Source: Cunninghamia lanceolata (taxonomy: Eukaryota; Streptophyta; Pinopsida; Cupressales; Cupressaceae). Taken from it: DNA of 64,000 bases. Both the position numbers and the translations under genes were made by a program. Shown one piece after another: positions 11,512 through 22,608 of this stretch. The notes under the pieces are model-generated. The model searched no databases. It saw only the letters and a list, made by a program, of their open reading frames with translations, and had not been told where the DNA came from. Position 1 is the first letter of the stretch; every line of letters begins with the position of its first letter. The DNA is taken from contig BSBN01000334.1 in assembly GCA_027924645.1 (NCBI GenBank), positions 5,704,001-5,768,000 of the forward strand, read 5' to 3'.

Positions 11512-12500
11512 CTTGATATTTATGGTATAGTATGGTTTAGGCAATGTTCTTAATTGTGGCTTCAAGTTTACCATATTTAGATTGCTTACCTTTATTATCA
11601 AGGGATTTGATTGAGATATTTATTAAGGGTGAAGTGAGATACATTACGCTAGGGCATCTTATCAAGGATGTCAAGGTGATTTCTAAAGAGGCTTAGAAGT
11701 CTCCTTTGATGAAGGTTTTTTGTCATAAAATAGAATTAGTGCTTCCTATCTTTTCTTGGTGTTTGTAGGTTTATTCATTATAGATTCTAGACTTAACCAG
11801 AGGCTTTTCTTACCTCCCATACAATGGGAACTGGAGATTCGTGGGAGAGGTAAAATCACAGATATGATGTACATGGTGGATTGCAATTGTACCATGGTGA
11901 AATTTGTTGTTCAAAATATTTAAGGTCATAAGTGGATGTGGCGCTATGAGGAGAGAATCCTCACCTATTTTGATGTTGTTTCTTACATTCTATCCACTAT
12001 TATGGACTTAGATTACGATGGAAACTATGTGCATGCCATTGCTATAGGTCTTTTCTTCAACAACATTTACAATACTAACAGATGGAATTCAGCCTAGAAG
12101 GATTATGATATCCTATAGGGAGACACAGTAATTGGTGGTCTGTTTAATATCCTTAGCCAAAAAACCTCTCTTGTTATTTGTTCACTATATAAGGCTATAC
12201 ACGATAGCCCCCTAGGTGTGTGTATTGATGGCTTGGAGAAGGAAATCAACAATTGCTTCTATTTTTTGAAGAGGAAGATGCAACATATTAGGGAAGTCTT
12301 CATCTCCATTAGATTCCTAAGAATCCACACAGCTTACTAGATGCCTCACCTCACAAGAGAATTCTTTCATAATCTGGATGGGGATGAGGAATTGGAGGAA
12401 GATGATATGGATTTTGAGGAGCTACTGGTCTTGGTTGTCATGTCGAGAATGGCATTAGTTGCCGAAGGTTTGGATGTTGAGAATGCTAGTGCAAGTTGAT
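11512..12500 (+). pseudogene. LINE 3' reading frame of unknown function
   Basis: One plus frame runs on from unit 2 with only scattered stops: YGLGNVLNCGFKFTI, then a segment with WRYEERILTYFDVVSYIL and HAIAIGLFFNNIYNTNRW, and an acidic C-terminus DGDEELEEDDMDFEELL before the final stop. I do not recognise a family. It lies between the RNase H region and the LINE 3' end, so it may be an extra C-terminal domain of ORF2. It could instead be unrelated sequence captured earlier. Unit 1 lacks it. Confidence 0.4.
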
Positions 12501-12730
12501 GGGGTGATGGTTGCTTGTGGTGTGAGGGGGATGGATGTCTATTTGGTGTGCCTTGTCTATTGAATGGTGGACAATTGGTTTTGTTTCTTTTACATTTGGT
12601 TGGTTTTTTGTGATTATCTTTGCTTTATCATTCCAGAATAGGGCCTTCTTTTATGTATTATTTTTTATGGACTTTAGACATTAGCATCTCTAGTTTATTT
12701 TATGTATAAACTTTTAACAGTAATGCTATT

Positions 12731-12762
12731 GGTGGATCACCACCTTTTTTCAGGTTAAAAAA
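12731..12762 (+). promoter_or_regulatory. LINE 3'-end hairpin and A-rich tail
   Basis: GGTGG-ATCA-CCACC forms a perfect 5-bp stem with a 4-nt loop, followed by TTTTTT, CAGG and TTAAAAAATA. LINE RNAs often end in a stem-loop recognised by their own RT. The right target-site copy follows directly. Confidence 0.5.
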
Positions 12763-12776
12763 TAAGGAATCATTAA
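12763..12776 (+). repeat. Candidate LINE target-site duplication, right copy
   Basis: TAAGGAATCATTAA matches 832-844 with one inserted G and directly follows the A-rich tail. Confidence 0.55.
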
Positions 12777-13651
12777 TAGATAATCATGCATGAAGCTAGT
12801 CTAAAAGAACCCAAGTAAAAGATTGAAGATTTTTTTATGAATAATGTATATGCAAGAGCTTCTCTTCACCAGGCATCTCACTTCTCATGCTAATAGTACT
12901 CAATACAACTAGCAATAACATTATTTTTAAACCTTTTATTCTCTTCTCCAAGAAAATTAAAAAGACTTCAAAAGAAAGTGAAAGAGACTCCTCAAATAAA
13001 TCTTATCTTGAGTCTTTCAAGATCAGCCTCCCAACTACTTGTGGCCATGCCTACATTTTAGCTTAGTGGAGTTGGCCACTCCTTACCTCCACTCTCCCTA
13101 GATTCTAGGGGAGTGTTCAATGAGGTTTATCTATAAGGGCATTAGAGAGATTAAAAACTTTTATTGCAAAGCTTTCAATTCAAACAATATTTATTAATAA
13201 ACTTTAACAAGGCATTATAAGGGCTTTACTAAGCATTTGTTGACATATTAACAAGTCTAGTGCTATGCAAAACTGACTTGCCTGACTAAGTCATTATGAT
13301 TGAGATAGATAAGATAGGTCAATTCCTTGGATCATCTGGAAAAATGGAGCAACTCAACCAAAGAGGATGTTGACATGGAGGATAAGGCCATCAGCACGAT
13401 GATTAAAAACTACACATAGGCATGAAAAATAACTACAACATAAAAGCAATAATATCATGACCAGGAAGACATGCTGACTAAGACACTCACCAAAAAAATG
13501 TAACCTCTACGTGATTATGTGTGTACATTCTCTGATGGCATGTTAATCACTCAATTCTCACAATCTATAACCCTCTCCCTAGTGATGCTCTCCCTCTTCT
13601 TCTGAAGGAGATAAACTTTCTCCCTGCATACACCTCATGTACACACAAGTA
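12777..13651. other. Spacer, possibly the rest of the gypsy E 3' LTR
   Basis: No coding frame or RNA gene recognised. If copia A sits in the 3' LTR of gypsy E, the LTR remainder should continue leftward from here, but I could not define its outer end. Confidence 0.35.
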
Positions 13652-13656
13652 GTTAG
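13652..13656. repeat. Copia A target-site duplication GTTAG, left
   Basis: GTTAG directly precedes the LTR terminus TGTTGATCA and recurs directly after the other LTR at 45664-45668. Confidence 0.8.
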
Positions 13657-16272
13657 TGTTGATCACCCAGCATCCTTAAACAGGGGGCTGAATCAGTATT
13701 CTATTAAACCATTTACATATCAAATATTTCATCCATTTGACATATTTAATTGTAGCGAGGAAAATTAAGCATAAAGCAAGTAACCATAACTCATAACACA
13801 TGAACAACAGGTTTATGTAGAAAACCCAAGAAGGGCAAAACCATGGTGAGGCTTAGATCACAATATAAAGTAGTATCAACACCAAATTACAAGAAGGCTC
13901 ATTGCTGAAACACTCACTACCCAGAAGAAAGGCTCACTACCAAAGGGCTTACTTCAAAAAAGAAAGGCTCATAGCCAAATGGGTCACTACCCAATGACTC
14001 ACTGTCCTAAAAGAAAGGGATAAAAGTGGTGGCTCACTACGAGAGTTGAACTGTTATAATTGCATCTAAGCTATGCATGGAGTGCAATTTTGATGAAGCT
14101 CAATATTAGAACATCAACATCATCCTGAAAACAACACTGAAGAATAGTAGACACCTTCTACTCATTACATCCGCTAGTCTAACACATGAAATCTTGTACT
14201 ACACCACACATTCAACCACTCTATTATTCACATCACATCAATTACATGCACACATAATCACAATCCCTTAACACTTATTTATACTATCTTTAACCTTGAG
14301 AACATTCTCCATGGTCGACATCACAACTTAACACATAACATTTGAATTAGGTCTAGACCTAAACATTCCCACATTGTCAATGAGAAGGCAAACCACAACA
14401 CAACTTAGCTCAGACCTAAATTCATCTAAGCATACCACTTCATGCTACTACATTCACCAAAGCAACTCCAGAATTAGTTTAAACACCCAAGATCAGCCAA
14501 ACCTATGTTAACACAATAAACACGCTTCCTTGAACCCAAAACAAACTCGTGGACCACATGCAAGGCTTTAACACAATCTAGAGTATTCCACAAACATCCT
14601 AAAACTTCTTGAGATCCAAAAAGTTTCTCAACAACTTTCACCTATCGCATGCTACCACAATAATGGGTTACACTTTCTGGGACATCCTAATTTTTGTTGA
14701 AATCACATATTTTTAGAAAATATAATGATTTAAGCCTTGAAAGGTTTCATTTAAAGGATTTTAATTGAAGAGGGTTTGATCAAACCCCCTTAGATCAAAC
14801 CCCCTTAGATAAAACCCCACTAGTTTTAAACCATACCTATAATGGAGTCTCCTCTACACCTATCAAAATGCTGATAGAAAACCACTTTTGATTTAGCTTT
14901 CAGGAGATCAAATGAATTCATTTAAAATTTATGTTTTGTAAGTATGTACTTCCTTATTATAAGATTCCCAAAAAGTATGATTTTAAATATATTTAATTTG
15001 ATTATTATATTCATTTTTTATTTCTTGTGAATGTAGGTTTTTCAATGAACATCAAGGTATTTGTTTCATAGATATGGAAAAATAGGAAAATATAGAAAAA
15101 AATTCTAAAAAATACATGTCCTATAGGTATTGATGTCCTTATTCCAACAAAAAAGAAAAAATTGAATTCTGATACATACAAAACAAAATATACTCTTTAT
15201 AGTACACCTATGTCTAAATTGTAATTGGTTTGACTTTAAAAATTAATTAAAAAAAATATTTAATAAAAATTTATGAAACCAAATGCATCCTCTATATATT
15301 GTAGTTACAAATCTAAATTTGAAAAAATTAGAATTTTATCCTTCATAGAAAAAAGTTATGCTTTACATAGTACACATCACTCTGTAAAAATGATGTTTAC
15401 TGTTAAAAACTAGTTATCGAAGGAGATGGAAAAATAAATGCAATTTGATTCCAAAAAAATTAAAAATTATATATTTAGAATCTACAGAGAAAATATCACA
15501 AATCACTAGTTTGCATCATCTTTAAATTACTCACAGTTTAGCAGCTATAGGTGTCTGAAAGTGAAGATTTAGTTCAAAATGTTCATTTCAATGTCAAGTT
15601 TCACCAAAAAGTGTAACCCAATATTGTGGGATCACCCTAGTGCAACCTTTTCTTGTTTATCCAGCAAACTCAAATGTCTCTATCATACATTGCAACTTGA
15701 TAAGTCCTCTTTTGGAGCACTAGATCACAAACAACCTCGATTGGAGAAACATAGGAACGCTGTATGTGTCCTGAACCGCAAGACAAAAAACCACTTTGTA
15801 GAGAAATGCGAAGCAAAGACATTTCTCCCTGATACATTTGTAACACTCAAAAACATAGTCCACACACTGGTGAACACAACTTCCTCTACAAAATGAATTG
15901 GAGTACCAAATTTTGAATATAACATCTCTGAAAATCTCTTTAAAACATATCCAAACCATAGAGACAGATCTTCAATAAAGAGGAAATGCAGAGAAAAACC
16001 ATAACACTAGTCTATAAGCAAGAATGCCACTTCACTACATTATTTTATTTATTAATCAAATTTTCTCAAAAGCACTTGGAAACCAATCAATAGGAACATA
16101 CTCTTAACATCTTCAACACCTCTGCAAAGCAACCAAATCATCATCAGCACAACATCTCAACCAAACAATTCATACCATTGCAACAACCTCATCTCTGCTC
16201 AATCAGTTGACACCAATGACAACACAAGCTTGTTGACATCAATGACAACACCGATAGAACATGCTTGCAACA
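13657..16272 (-). repeat. Copia A 3' LTR, with a DNA transposon inside
   Basis: Aligns with 44046-45663 along its length, for example CCATTTACATATCAAATAT near the left end and CTTGTTGACATCAAT near the right. It is 2616 bp against 1618 bp because of a 973-bp insertion at 14656-15628. Plus-strand ends are TGTTGATCA and CTTGCAACA. Confidence 0.85.
14656..15628. mobile_element. DNA transposon or MITE with about 25-bp inverted repeats
   Basis: The left end reads CACAATAATGGGTTACACTT. The reverse complement of the right end reads CACAATATTGGGTTACACTT, and the match continues a few bases inward. The insert interrupts the copia A LTR, since the other LTR runs straight across the site. No transposase frame is visible, so it is nonautonomous. 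I could not see a clean target-site duplication, so the superfamily is open. The ends CAC...GTG hint at CACTA-like elements, but that is weak. Confidence 0.75.
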
Positions 16273-16285
16273 ATATCCCCCTTTG
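16273..16285 (-). promoter_or_regulatory. Copia A polypurine tract
   Basis: In minus sense CAAAGGGGGATAT lies directly before the 3' LTR start TGTTGCAAG. This is the usual plus-strand primer position and resembles the copia B tract AAAGGGGGAGAT. Confidence 0.8.
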
Positions 16286-17029
16286 TCATTGATGGCAACA
16301 CATAATGTGAAAAACCATCAAGACACAACTCTACACAAAACTTCCTTTCTTTCTTTCTCTACCCCTTTCTTTTACACATATTACTTTCTCTCCCTGACTG
16401 CTGACTCTTTTCCTTTTCACATTCCTCTCTCTTCCCCTTTGACATCAATGGCAAATGGGTACACATCTCTCTTTTAGTCTTATTCTTAGACAAATTTTTA
16501 GACTTCTACCTACTTACTATTGCTCTGCAACATCATTTCTTTTACTGCTCTGCTTGCGTGCTCCCCCTTAGGAGTACACACCAAATTGTATCAACTCTTA
16601 CTCTTCATTCCAGAGGACCTTGGGACTTGAAACTTTGGATTTGGACTCTCTAAATATTTACTAGCAACACCTTACAATCCCAAATAATAAATATTCCATG
16701 CCAGAGAAATGTGGAGAATTCCATCACTTCCAGAGTAACATATCTTGTCTTCTCAACAATTCAAACTTAAATCTACACTGATTAGGGGATGACATCTAAT
16801 CATGAACTTTCCTTCTTCAAACACATCACTTCTCATCTTTTATCAACCTTCAATGCCAACACATATGGCCAACAATCTCCTTATATCAAAACTCATCTAT
16901 CTACAACTTTTCTCCTATAAGCTCCCCTTATCATCAGTCACTACTACCTACTCCCCCTGAGAGATAGCCACCATCAATTTAGGTGAAGTAATGTCTACTA
17001 GAGCCATGAATAATCAAACATAGAACCCT
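16286..17029 (-). other. Copia A internal region between the CWC22 capture and the polypurine tract
   Basis: AT- and pyrimidine-rich on the plus strand, with no supported reading frame. It is probably untranslated sequence of the element or decayed captured sequence. Confidence 0.4.
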
Positions 17030-18075
17030 TTAAATTATTTTCCTTTTCCTTCTATTTTTTTCACTGGCACTTTCATTCTTAGAGTCTGAATCCAATGTAT
17101 CAGAATTTGTTGAACCTGATGAACTAGAAGAATCATCATTAGAGGTTGATTCATGTGACTTAAGGATAGACTTATGTTACTTCATTATAATGTTTGGCAT
17201 GTTCTTCAAATATTCACATACATCTTAGTGATTCCACCAAGTTTAATAAAAGTAAAGAAATTGATAGCAAACCGTAAATTTTTGGGATTGTCCTTCGGGA
17301 AAATTGAATCAAAGGACTCTTGCATAGTTAGATCATTTAACCTCTCATTAAGAAGCAATATGCCTAATTGCTCTACCAGTTCCTAGAAGAGAATCTTTAT
17401 AAATATCTGGGAAGAGGAAGTAGTATCCTCCTAGAATCTTTTCCCAAGAAGAACATAATAATTAATGCATATTTTCTCTTGATTGTAGCACTTTAATAGC
17501 TAGATTCATAACTCTGTCTCTTGACTAGTTCAAGTTTGATCTTTAGTAGTTTATGACAAGCTTCCTTAAAATCAACGCTTGACATGATTGTCAAGTAAAT
17601 TGTGTGCCTTAAATTGACTAGGTTTGTCTCTGTCTCATCCTGTATTCTTAGTGCTTCTTCGCCTTCCTCTTTTTCAACATTCTGATGTTCTAAGAGCTTG
17701 AGATGTATCTTGAAAATATCCAAACCAGCTTCTTGATCAAGTTCATCTTCTAAGAAAACATCATGTGTTAACTGATCTTCTTGTCCTACAAGGTCTAAAT
17801 CTTCATGCTTAACTAGATAATCCTCAAATATAGCTTTGCACGAATTGCAAAAAAGATCATCAATCAAGCACTGACTCATTTGATATAATTTTTGCAACAA
17901 AGACCCACATTCTTTCACAAACCCAACAACAACCTTTACTCTATCATCTGTAAGATACTCTAGTAAAAGGGTTATAAGTTCTGAGGTAATGATCTCAAGA
18001 GAAACTTTTTGATTCACTAAATGAGCTATGAATTTTGCTACTATGATTCAATTCCCCTTCCTAAACCTATTTCCT
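17030..18075 (-). pseudogene. CWC22: Captured, intronless fragment of splicing factor CWC22
   Basis: The main open frame (17493-18017) and its in-frame extensions match plant CWC22, the spliceosomal MIF4G/MA3 protein that recruits eIF4A3 for exon-junction complex assembly. Readable in order are VAKFIAHLVNQ, VGFVKECGSLLQ, VGQEDQLTHD, ETETNLVNLRHTIYLTI and LLKIKLE, then EDTTSSSQIFIKILF, LLNERLNDLTMQESF, FPKDNPKNLRFAINFF and a serine-rich acidic tail like the CWC22 C-terminus. No introns interrupt the match, so the source was a spliced RNA. A block expected between GKRF and EDTTSSS is absent. It lies between Gag and the polypurine tract of copia A, where pol would be. Stops make it a pseudogene; one is TAG at the Gln of FQEL. 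Confidence 0.85.
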
Positions 18076-18880
18076 AGATAATTGTCTTCTACCATGTCTT
18101 TCACTGGTTCTCATACTTTAGGTTTCAATTTGAATGGATGTGCAAGAAGAGCCTAAATCAAATACTTGAAGAGCACTCACTTTAAAACCCCTACTGTACA
18201 AATTACTGTCTGGGGTGAACCTTCCATGTTTGAGAGAGTGATTCACTATAAACAACTTTGGAATGATGTTCTTGATATTGGATGTGTTTACCGTGTTAAC
18301 TAACCTCCATAAGAATATTCCAAGTCACATTAGACACCTTCACTCTTCCAACACCCTTCTCAATCCCTCTTACAGCACCTTCATCATTCTCATTCTGTGA
18401 TGGACCATAAATATTTACATCTACTACTTCTCAATCTCTCTTGTTTCCAAAAACCCCTTTTTCACTCATTTCTTAATTCACCATAATTGCCTTGTCTAAA
18501 AAAGTTGTCAAACCTCTCACTAAATATCTAGTCTTCTTCAAATTCTTTGAAAACTTATGCATTAGAAGATTTTCTATCAAAGACTTCATCAAATGGTTAA
18601 GCATGTCAATCTTCAACTCATATCTTCATGCTAAGGCATCAATACCATTCTTTTGGTAGGGGAACATCTACACCAGATGCCAGTATAGGCTCATCCTTAA
18701 CCTCTATTGCATCCCTCATTATCTAGATCTTGTTCATTTCATTTTTTTTTGGACCAACATCAATGGGTTTCTTATACCTTCTAGAATATCTTATTTCAAT
18801 GCACTCAAAACAATTGAACATGTCTTGCTGAGCATTTCCACTTCTTTTTATCTTTGATCTCCAATTATTTGCTTTCAGGC
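18076..18880 (-). pseudogene. Copia A Gag C-terminal part and unassigned frame
   Basis: From 18880 leftward the minus frame reads FCLKANNWRSKIKRSGNAQQDMFN, completing the zinc knuckle cut by the copia B insertion (CHNCNTF on the far side). Further on are DMLNHLMKSLIENLL, NIYGPSQNENDEGAV and VSNVTWNILME, which I do not recognise. They could be Gag, more captured host sequence, or a CWC22-upstream region. Confidence 0.45.
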
Positions 18881-18885
18881 AAAAC
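18881..18885. repeat. Copia B target-site duplication AAAAC, left
   Basis: AAAAC precedes the 5' LTR and recurs directly after the 3' LTR at 43087-43091. It lies within the zinc-knuckle region of copia A Gag. Confidence 0.75.
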
Positions 18886-20336
18886 TATTGCAAGTATGTG
18901 CCTAACTAGTGTTGTCATTGATGTCAACATATCTTTGTTGTCATTGATTTCAACTGTATCCATACCTTGTTACTTGCTTATGCTTTGAATACACTCATGT
19001 AATTGACTCTCATGTTGAGGATATTGAGAAAATTAGTCCTCTCATAGAAACAGTGAGATGTAGTGGAAATAGTGTTCTAAATATAGAAGAACGGTCTAGA
19101 AGATTGCTCTGCATTTCCTATAGGATGGATATCTTTATCTGTGGATTGGAAATTATTTAGAAGCCTGTCTAAAGATGCTATATTCTGAGTTTGAGCTTCT
19201 AGTATGAATATTTGAGGAAGTTTTGTTCACCAGAGTAAATCCTACTTTTTCTGTTCATTCACTGGTGTCTGAGAGAGTATTTTACTCGACATTCCTCCAC
19301 ATTGAAGTATTTTGCTTTGCAGTTTTAGAGGGAAGTCTAGGATGATGATAAGTGTCTACAACTCCAATGGTTTGTGATTTGGTGTTCCTCAAGTTATCTT
19401 TCTTTTATGACAGTTGAAGACAGTGAAGTTCATGTGCTCCAGTGTGAATAATCTCATGGATAAAGTGGTTAGAGCTTGTGTAGTTGCTCTTGGGGATTAC
19501 AATGTGCTTGTGGAGACCTCTTGATCATGTTCCTACCTTTGCATTGGTCCATGAGGAGTATTTCAGATCAAAATTGAAGATTGTTCCTAGATAGCGTAGT
19601 GTGTAACCAGTCTTAGCCGATTTGGTTAATTCAAGTGATTGCAGAGATCTCTTGAAGATTGCAGAAGTGTGTTGTGGCATGGAAGATCATGTTTGAGTCC
19701 CTTCTAAGGCATGATGTGATCCACTCATAATTTTGCGTCTTCTCTTTAGCATAATTTATATTAAGTCTAGACTTATTTTGATGTAACGTATGTTTGCCGA
19801 CCTTGGAGTTTGCTCCAATGGTTGATGATTGTGATGTCAACCTTGATGATTATTCCAAGGTTGATGAAGTGTATAAATATTTGTAATTGAGTCGTGAAAA
19901 TGTATCCAAGTGCCAAAGATGTGGAAATAAGATGGAAGTAAAGTAAAGAGTAGAGTAGAGGTGTTTGTGCTTCAATGGAACTAAACCTTGGCATGGAGTA
20001 GATGTTGTTATCTCAATTCAACCCTTTGGTAGTGAGCCTTCTTGTAGTGAGCATTCCCAATAGTGAGCCATGTAGGTAGTGAGCCTTTGATTTTTGTTAT
20101 TGATATAACATATATATTTCTGTGGGCAAACACCCACCATGGTTTTCCCTGTTAGGGCTTTCCACATAAAAAATCTAGTGTCTTATGTATTGTGCTTTTG
20201 TTTTATGCTTCTCATTCTATGCTTTCACAATTATATCTAAATATAAGTTATTGATAAGTTAAGGACTAAAATTGGTTAAAAGTTTTAGGACAACTGATTC
20301 ATCCCCTCCCTCTTAATTGTCTAGTGTTGTTCAATA
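18886..20336 (+). repeat. Copia B 5' LTR
   Basis: 1451 bp, aligned along its length with 41590-43086. It starts TATTGCAAG (the other copy has TGCTGCAAG) and ends GTTCAATA (the other has GTTCAACA). It contains a cluster of AGTGAGC motifs near 20027-20090 and the copia U5 phrase CCATGGTTTTCCC...GGGCTTTCCACATAAA. Confidence 0.9.
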
Positions 20337-20338
20337 AT

Positions 20339-20351
20339 TGGTATTAGAGCC
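20339..20351 (+). promoter_or_regulatory. Copia B primer-binding site (tRNA-iMet)
   Basis: TGGTATTAGAGCC is the plant initiator-Met primer site TGGTATCAGAGCC with one C-to-T change, 2 bp after the LTR. Confidence 0.9.
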
Positions 20352-20394
20352 AAGTTCCTTAGGGGAAAGCCTAACATCTTGATGAAGATCCAGG

Positions 20395-20951
20395 ATGTCT
20401 TTCAAGAAGGAAGCTCTACATTTTGATGGAATAAATTACACTTTGTGGAAGGCACGAATGAAGAGCCATCTTCTCTATCTTGGTTATAAAGTATGGCTAG
20501 CTACACTATCACAATTTGACATGTCGAAAGGTGGATTGACAACTGAGGATGATATTAAAGAATATGAGCTAGATGTAAAAGCTAAGGATGCTTTGTTAAG
20601 TTCCTTAAGTGACTTAGTGCTGACAAAAGTTGTGGATCTTGAAACTGCAAATGAGGTATGGGAGAAACTAAAGAATTTATATGAAGGAGATCTTTTTGTT
20701 AGAGAAGCTAAGCTACAAAGCCTAAAAGTGAGATATGAAAGTTTGAAGACGAATGAAGATAAAAGCATAACATTATTTATGCAGAGAGTTGATGAACTTG
20801 TCACGAGAATAAAAGGTATGGGAGGAACTCTCATTGATAAGGAAGTTGTGATGAAAATTCTTAGATCACTACCAAAATCCTATAGTCACAAGGTTGCTGC
20901 TATTGAAGAATTCATGACTATGAAAACTATTGACAGAGATCAGTTACTTGG
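20395..20951 (+). pseudogene. Copia B Gag, N-terminal part (UBN2-type)
   Basis: Starts MSFKKEALHFDGINYTLWKA, then KVWLATLSQ, VWEKLKNLYEG and LQSLKVRYESLK, and ends in MTMKTIDRDQLLG, all typical of copia Gag (Retrotran_gag/UBN2). The frame is open up to the gypsy C insertion after QLLG. The protein continues at 37736. Gag packages element RNA into virus-like particles in the cytoplasm. The start codon lies just after the primer site, as in the family. Confidence 0.9.
20947..20951. repeat. Gypsy C target-site duplication CTTGG, left
   Basis: CTTGG directly precedes the LTR start TGTAATAGG and recurs at 37731-37735 directly after the other LTR. It lies inside copia B Gag. Confidence 0.9.
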
Positions 20952-22186
20952 TGTAATAGGTAAAATTTAGATAGTTGAATCTTTGCTAGTTTTGTGTATG
21001 TATCCTCCTTTCACCAATTACATTCAAGGACCTAGGACTGAGTGGCCATGCACTATCAGACCCTAGATGATAATGAGATGTAGGGAAGATTGGATTTTAT
21101 GATTTGATTTCCAATTATCTTCTCTTATGCTCAACTACAAATACAATAGCAAACAAACGAATATCAGAAAATGCTGCTACAAAAAGATGTAAAATAACAA
21201 ATAATTGTACACCTATTTTTGGTGTTTAGAAGCAGAATAATCAAGGACTAATGAGAGGGTGCCTAAGTTCAAGGACCTACTTTTTGTCAAGATCTGCCAA
21301 AAAGATCTACAAACTATTCTTGCTGTACCAAAGGTTTTGCCGTCATGGAACTTCCAGGACTAATCAGTGGGCACCCTAGTCCAGGGAACTATTTTCTTCT
21401 CTAATATGCAATTTCAACACTCTAAGATACCCTCATGCAACTTCACTTTTCCTGTACCCTCGACCTATAACCTGCAATCATGAAAACTTTAGGAGGGTTT
21501 GTGGTGTTTAGAGGCTTTCCTTAGTCAAGTCCCGAAGAGACATTCAAGTCTTCCAAACATCATTGTCAGATAGAGAGTGTGTTCCCTTGGAGACATAGGC
21601 AAAAACCAAATGATAAGTGCTCAAAAACACAAATGATGTCACCTTGTAGTGAAGATCTCATGGGAGGAAGAAGATCTTCATGCCACGAGGAGATGATTGC
21701 TCAAATCTACAAATAAAAACACATAGACAACACAAATCTTCTCTTGCTACACAATGAATGCCTTGAATCACCTTCATATAAACTTGAGAATCCAAATTGC
21801 TAGCTAGTAATCATCTAGTTGAAATCTAGTTTACAAATGAATCCCTAAACATGCTTTTATATGCAACTACAAACACTCCTGCCAAGAATTTTGTAATTCA
21901 AACTTACCGTGTAGGCATAGGACTCAATAATGGTCACAAGCTGACACTTAAAATTTGGGACTGACCCAAAATACAGCAAGACTAGGACATGGGTGCCCAA
22001 TTCCTCCCCCCTATTTTGGTTAGGGTTAGGTTCAAGGGATCCCCTTAGGTCCCATTTGTCATGAAACTTAGGGCTCATCTCATCAAGATGTCAAAATATG
22101 ATGATATGTCCTAAATGTAGATAAAAGACCTGGGAGATAAACCTTATGAGGGTAAAGCCCCCAAAGGGACATTTTTTGATGTTACA
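20952..22186 (-). repeat. Gypsy C 3' LTR
   Basis: Aligns end to end with 36493-37730. Plus-strand start TGTAATAGGTAAAATTTAG, end GATGTTACA. Confidence 0.9.
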
Positions 22187-22201
22187 TTTAGCCCCCACTT
22201 T
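22187..22201 (-). promoter_or_regulatory. Gypsy C polypurine tract
   Basis: Minus sense AAAGTGGGGGCTAAA directly abuts the LTR start TGTAACATC. It parallels the gypsy D tract AAAGAGGGGCAAAA. Confidence 0.8.
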
Positions 22202-22608
22202 AATGTATGTATAAATGTTAGGCTAGTACATGCATTAAAGTACAGTCAACAAACACATCAAACACGCCAAACACATTGAAGACAATGACAGGCACGTAAA
22301 ACATGGAGAAGACAGTTACAAGCATGCAAAACATAGAGAATATAGTAGATGCATAGAAGACAGTTAATGCGTAGAAGACAAGAATGATTTATTTTCTTTT
22401 TCTTTTTCTCATATATATAAAATGCAAATGCAAGTACAAGGAAAGTAAACATACCTCACATAATGCTGGAAGCACTCATCATGCTGGTCTTTAAATTGCA
22501 TAAATGGGGCAACACACACACAAGACACACCAAACCTCCCAAAATGTAGGAAGCACTCATCGTGTTAGTCATTAGACTACATATGGGGCAATAGACATGT
22601 GAAATAAA
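22202..22608 (-). other. Gypsy C internal 3' part
   Basis: About 0.4 kb between the polypurine tract and the gypsy D insertion. It has short imperfect repeats of a GCATAGAAGACAGTTA type and a CTTTTTCTTTTTC run. No supported gene. Confidence 0.5.

Larger units (their letters stand above)
845..12762 (+). mobile_element. Plant LINE (non-LTR retrotransposon) with internal 4-kb duplication
   Basis: The order is ORF1 with a DUF4283-like domain, APE-type endonuclease, reverse transcriptase, zinc-binding RT-associated domain and RNase H, as in plant L1-type LINEs. The span from mid-endonuclease to the 3' region is present twice head to tail. The element ends in a small hairpin, T6 and GGTTAAAAAATAA, next to a candidate target-site duplication. 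All reading frames carry stops, so the element is dead. At about 11.9 kb it exceeds the usual 6-8 kb because of the duplication. The 5' boundary rests on the target-site match. Confidence 0.75.

Noticed and set aside
20484..20834. Antisense frame opposite copia B Gag
   Set aside because: Shadow of the Gag coding strand, with no motif of its own.
22187..22201. TTTAGCCCCCACTTT after the left gypsy C LTR as a plus-strand primer-binding site
   Set aside because: It has no TGG start, and read on the minus strand it is a standard polypurine tract. The Gag and protease frames are also on the minus strand.
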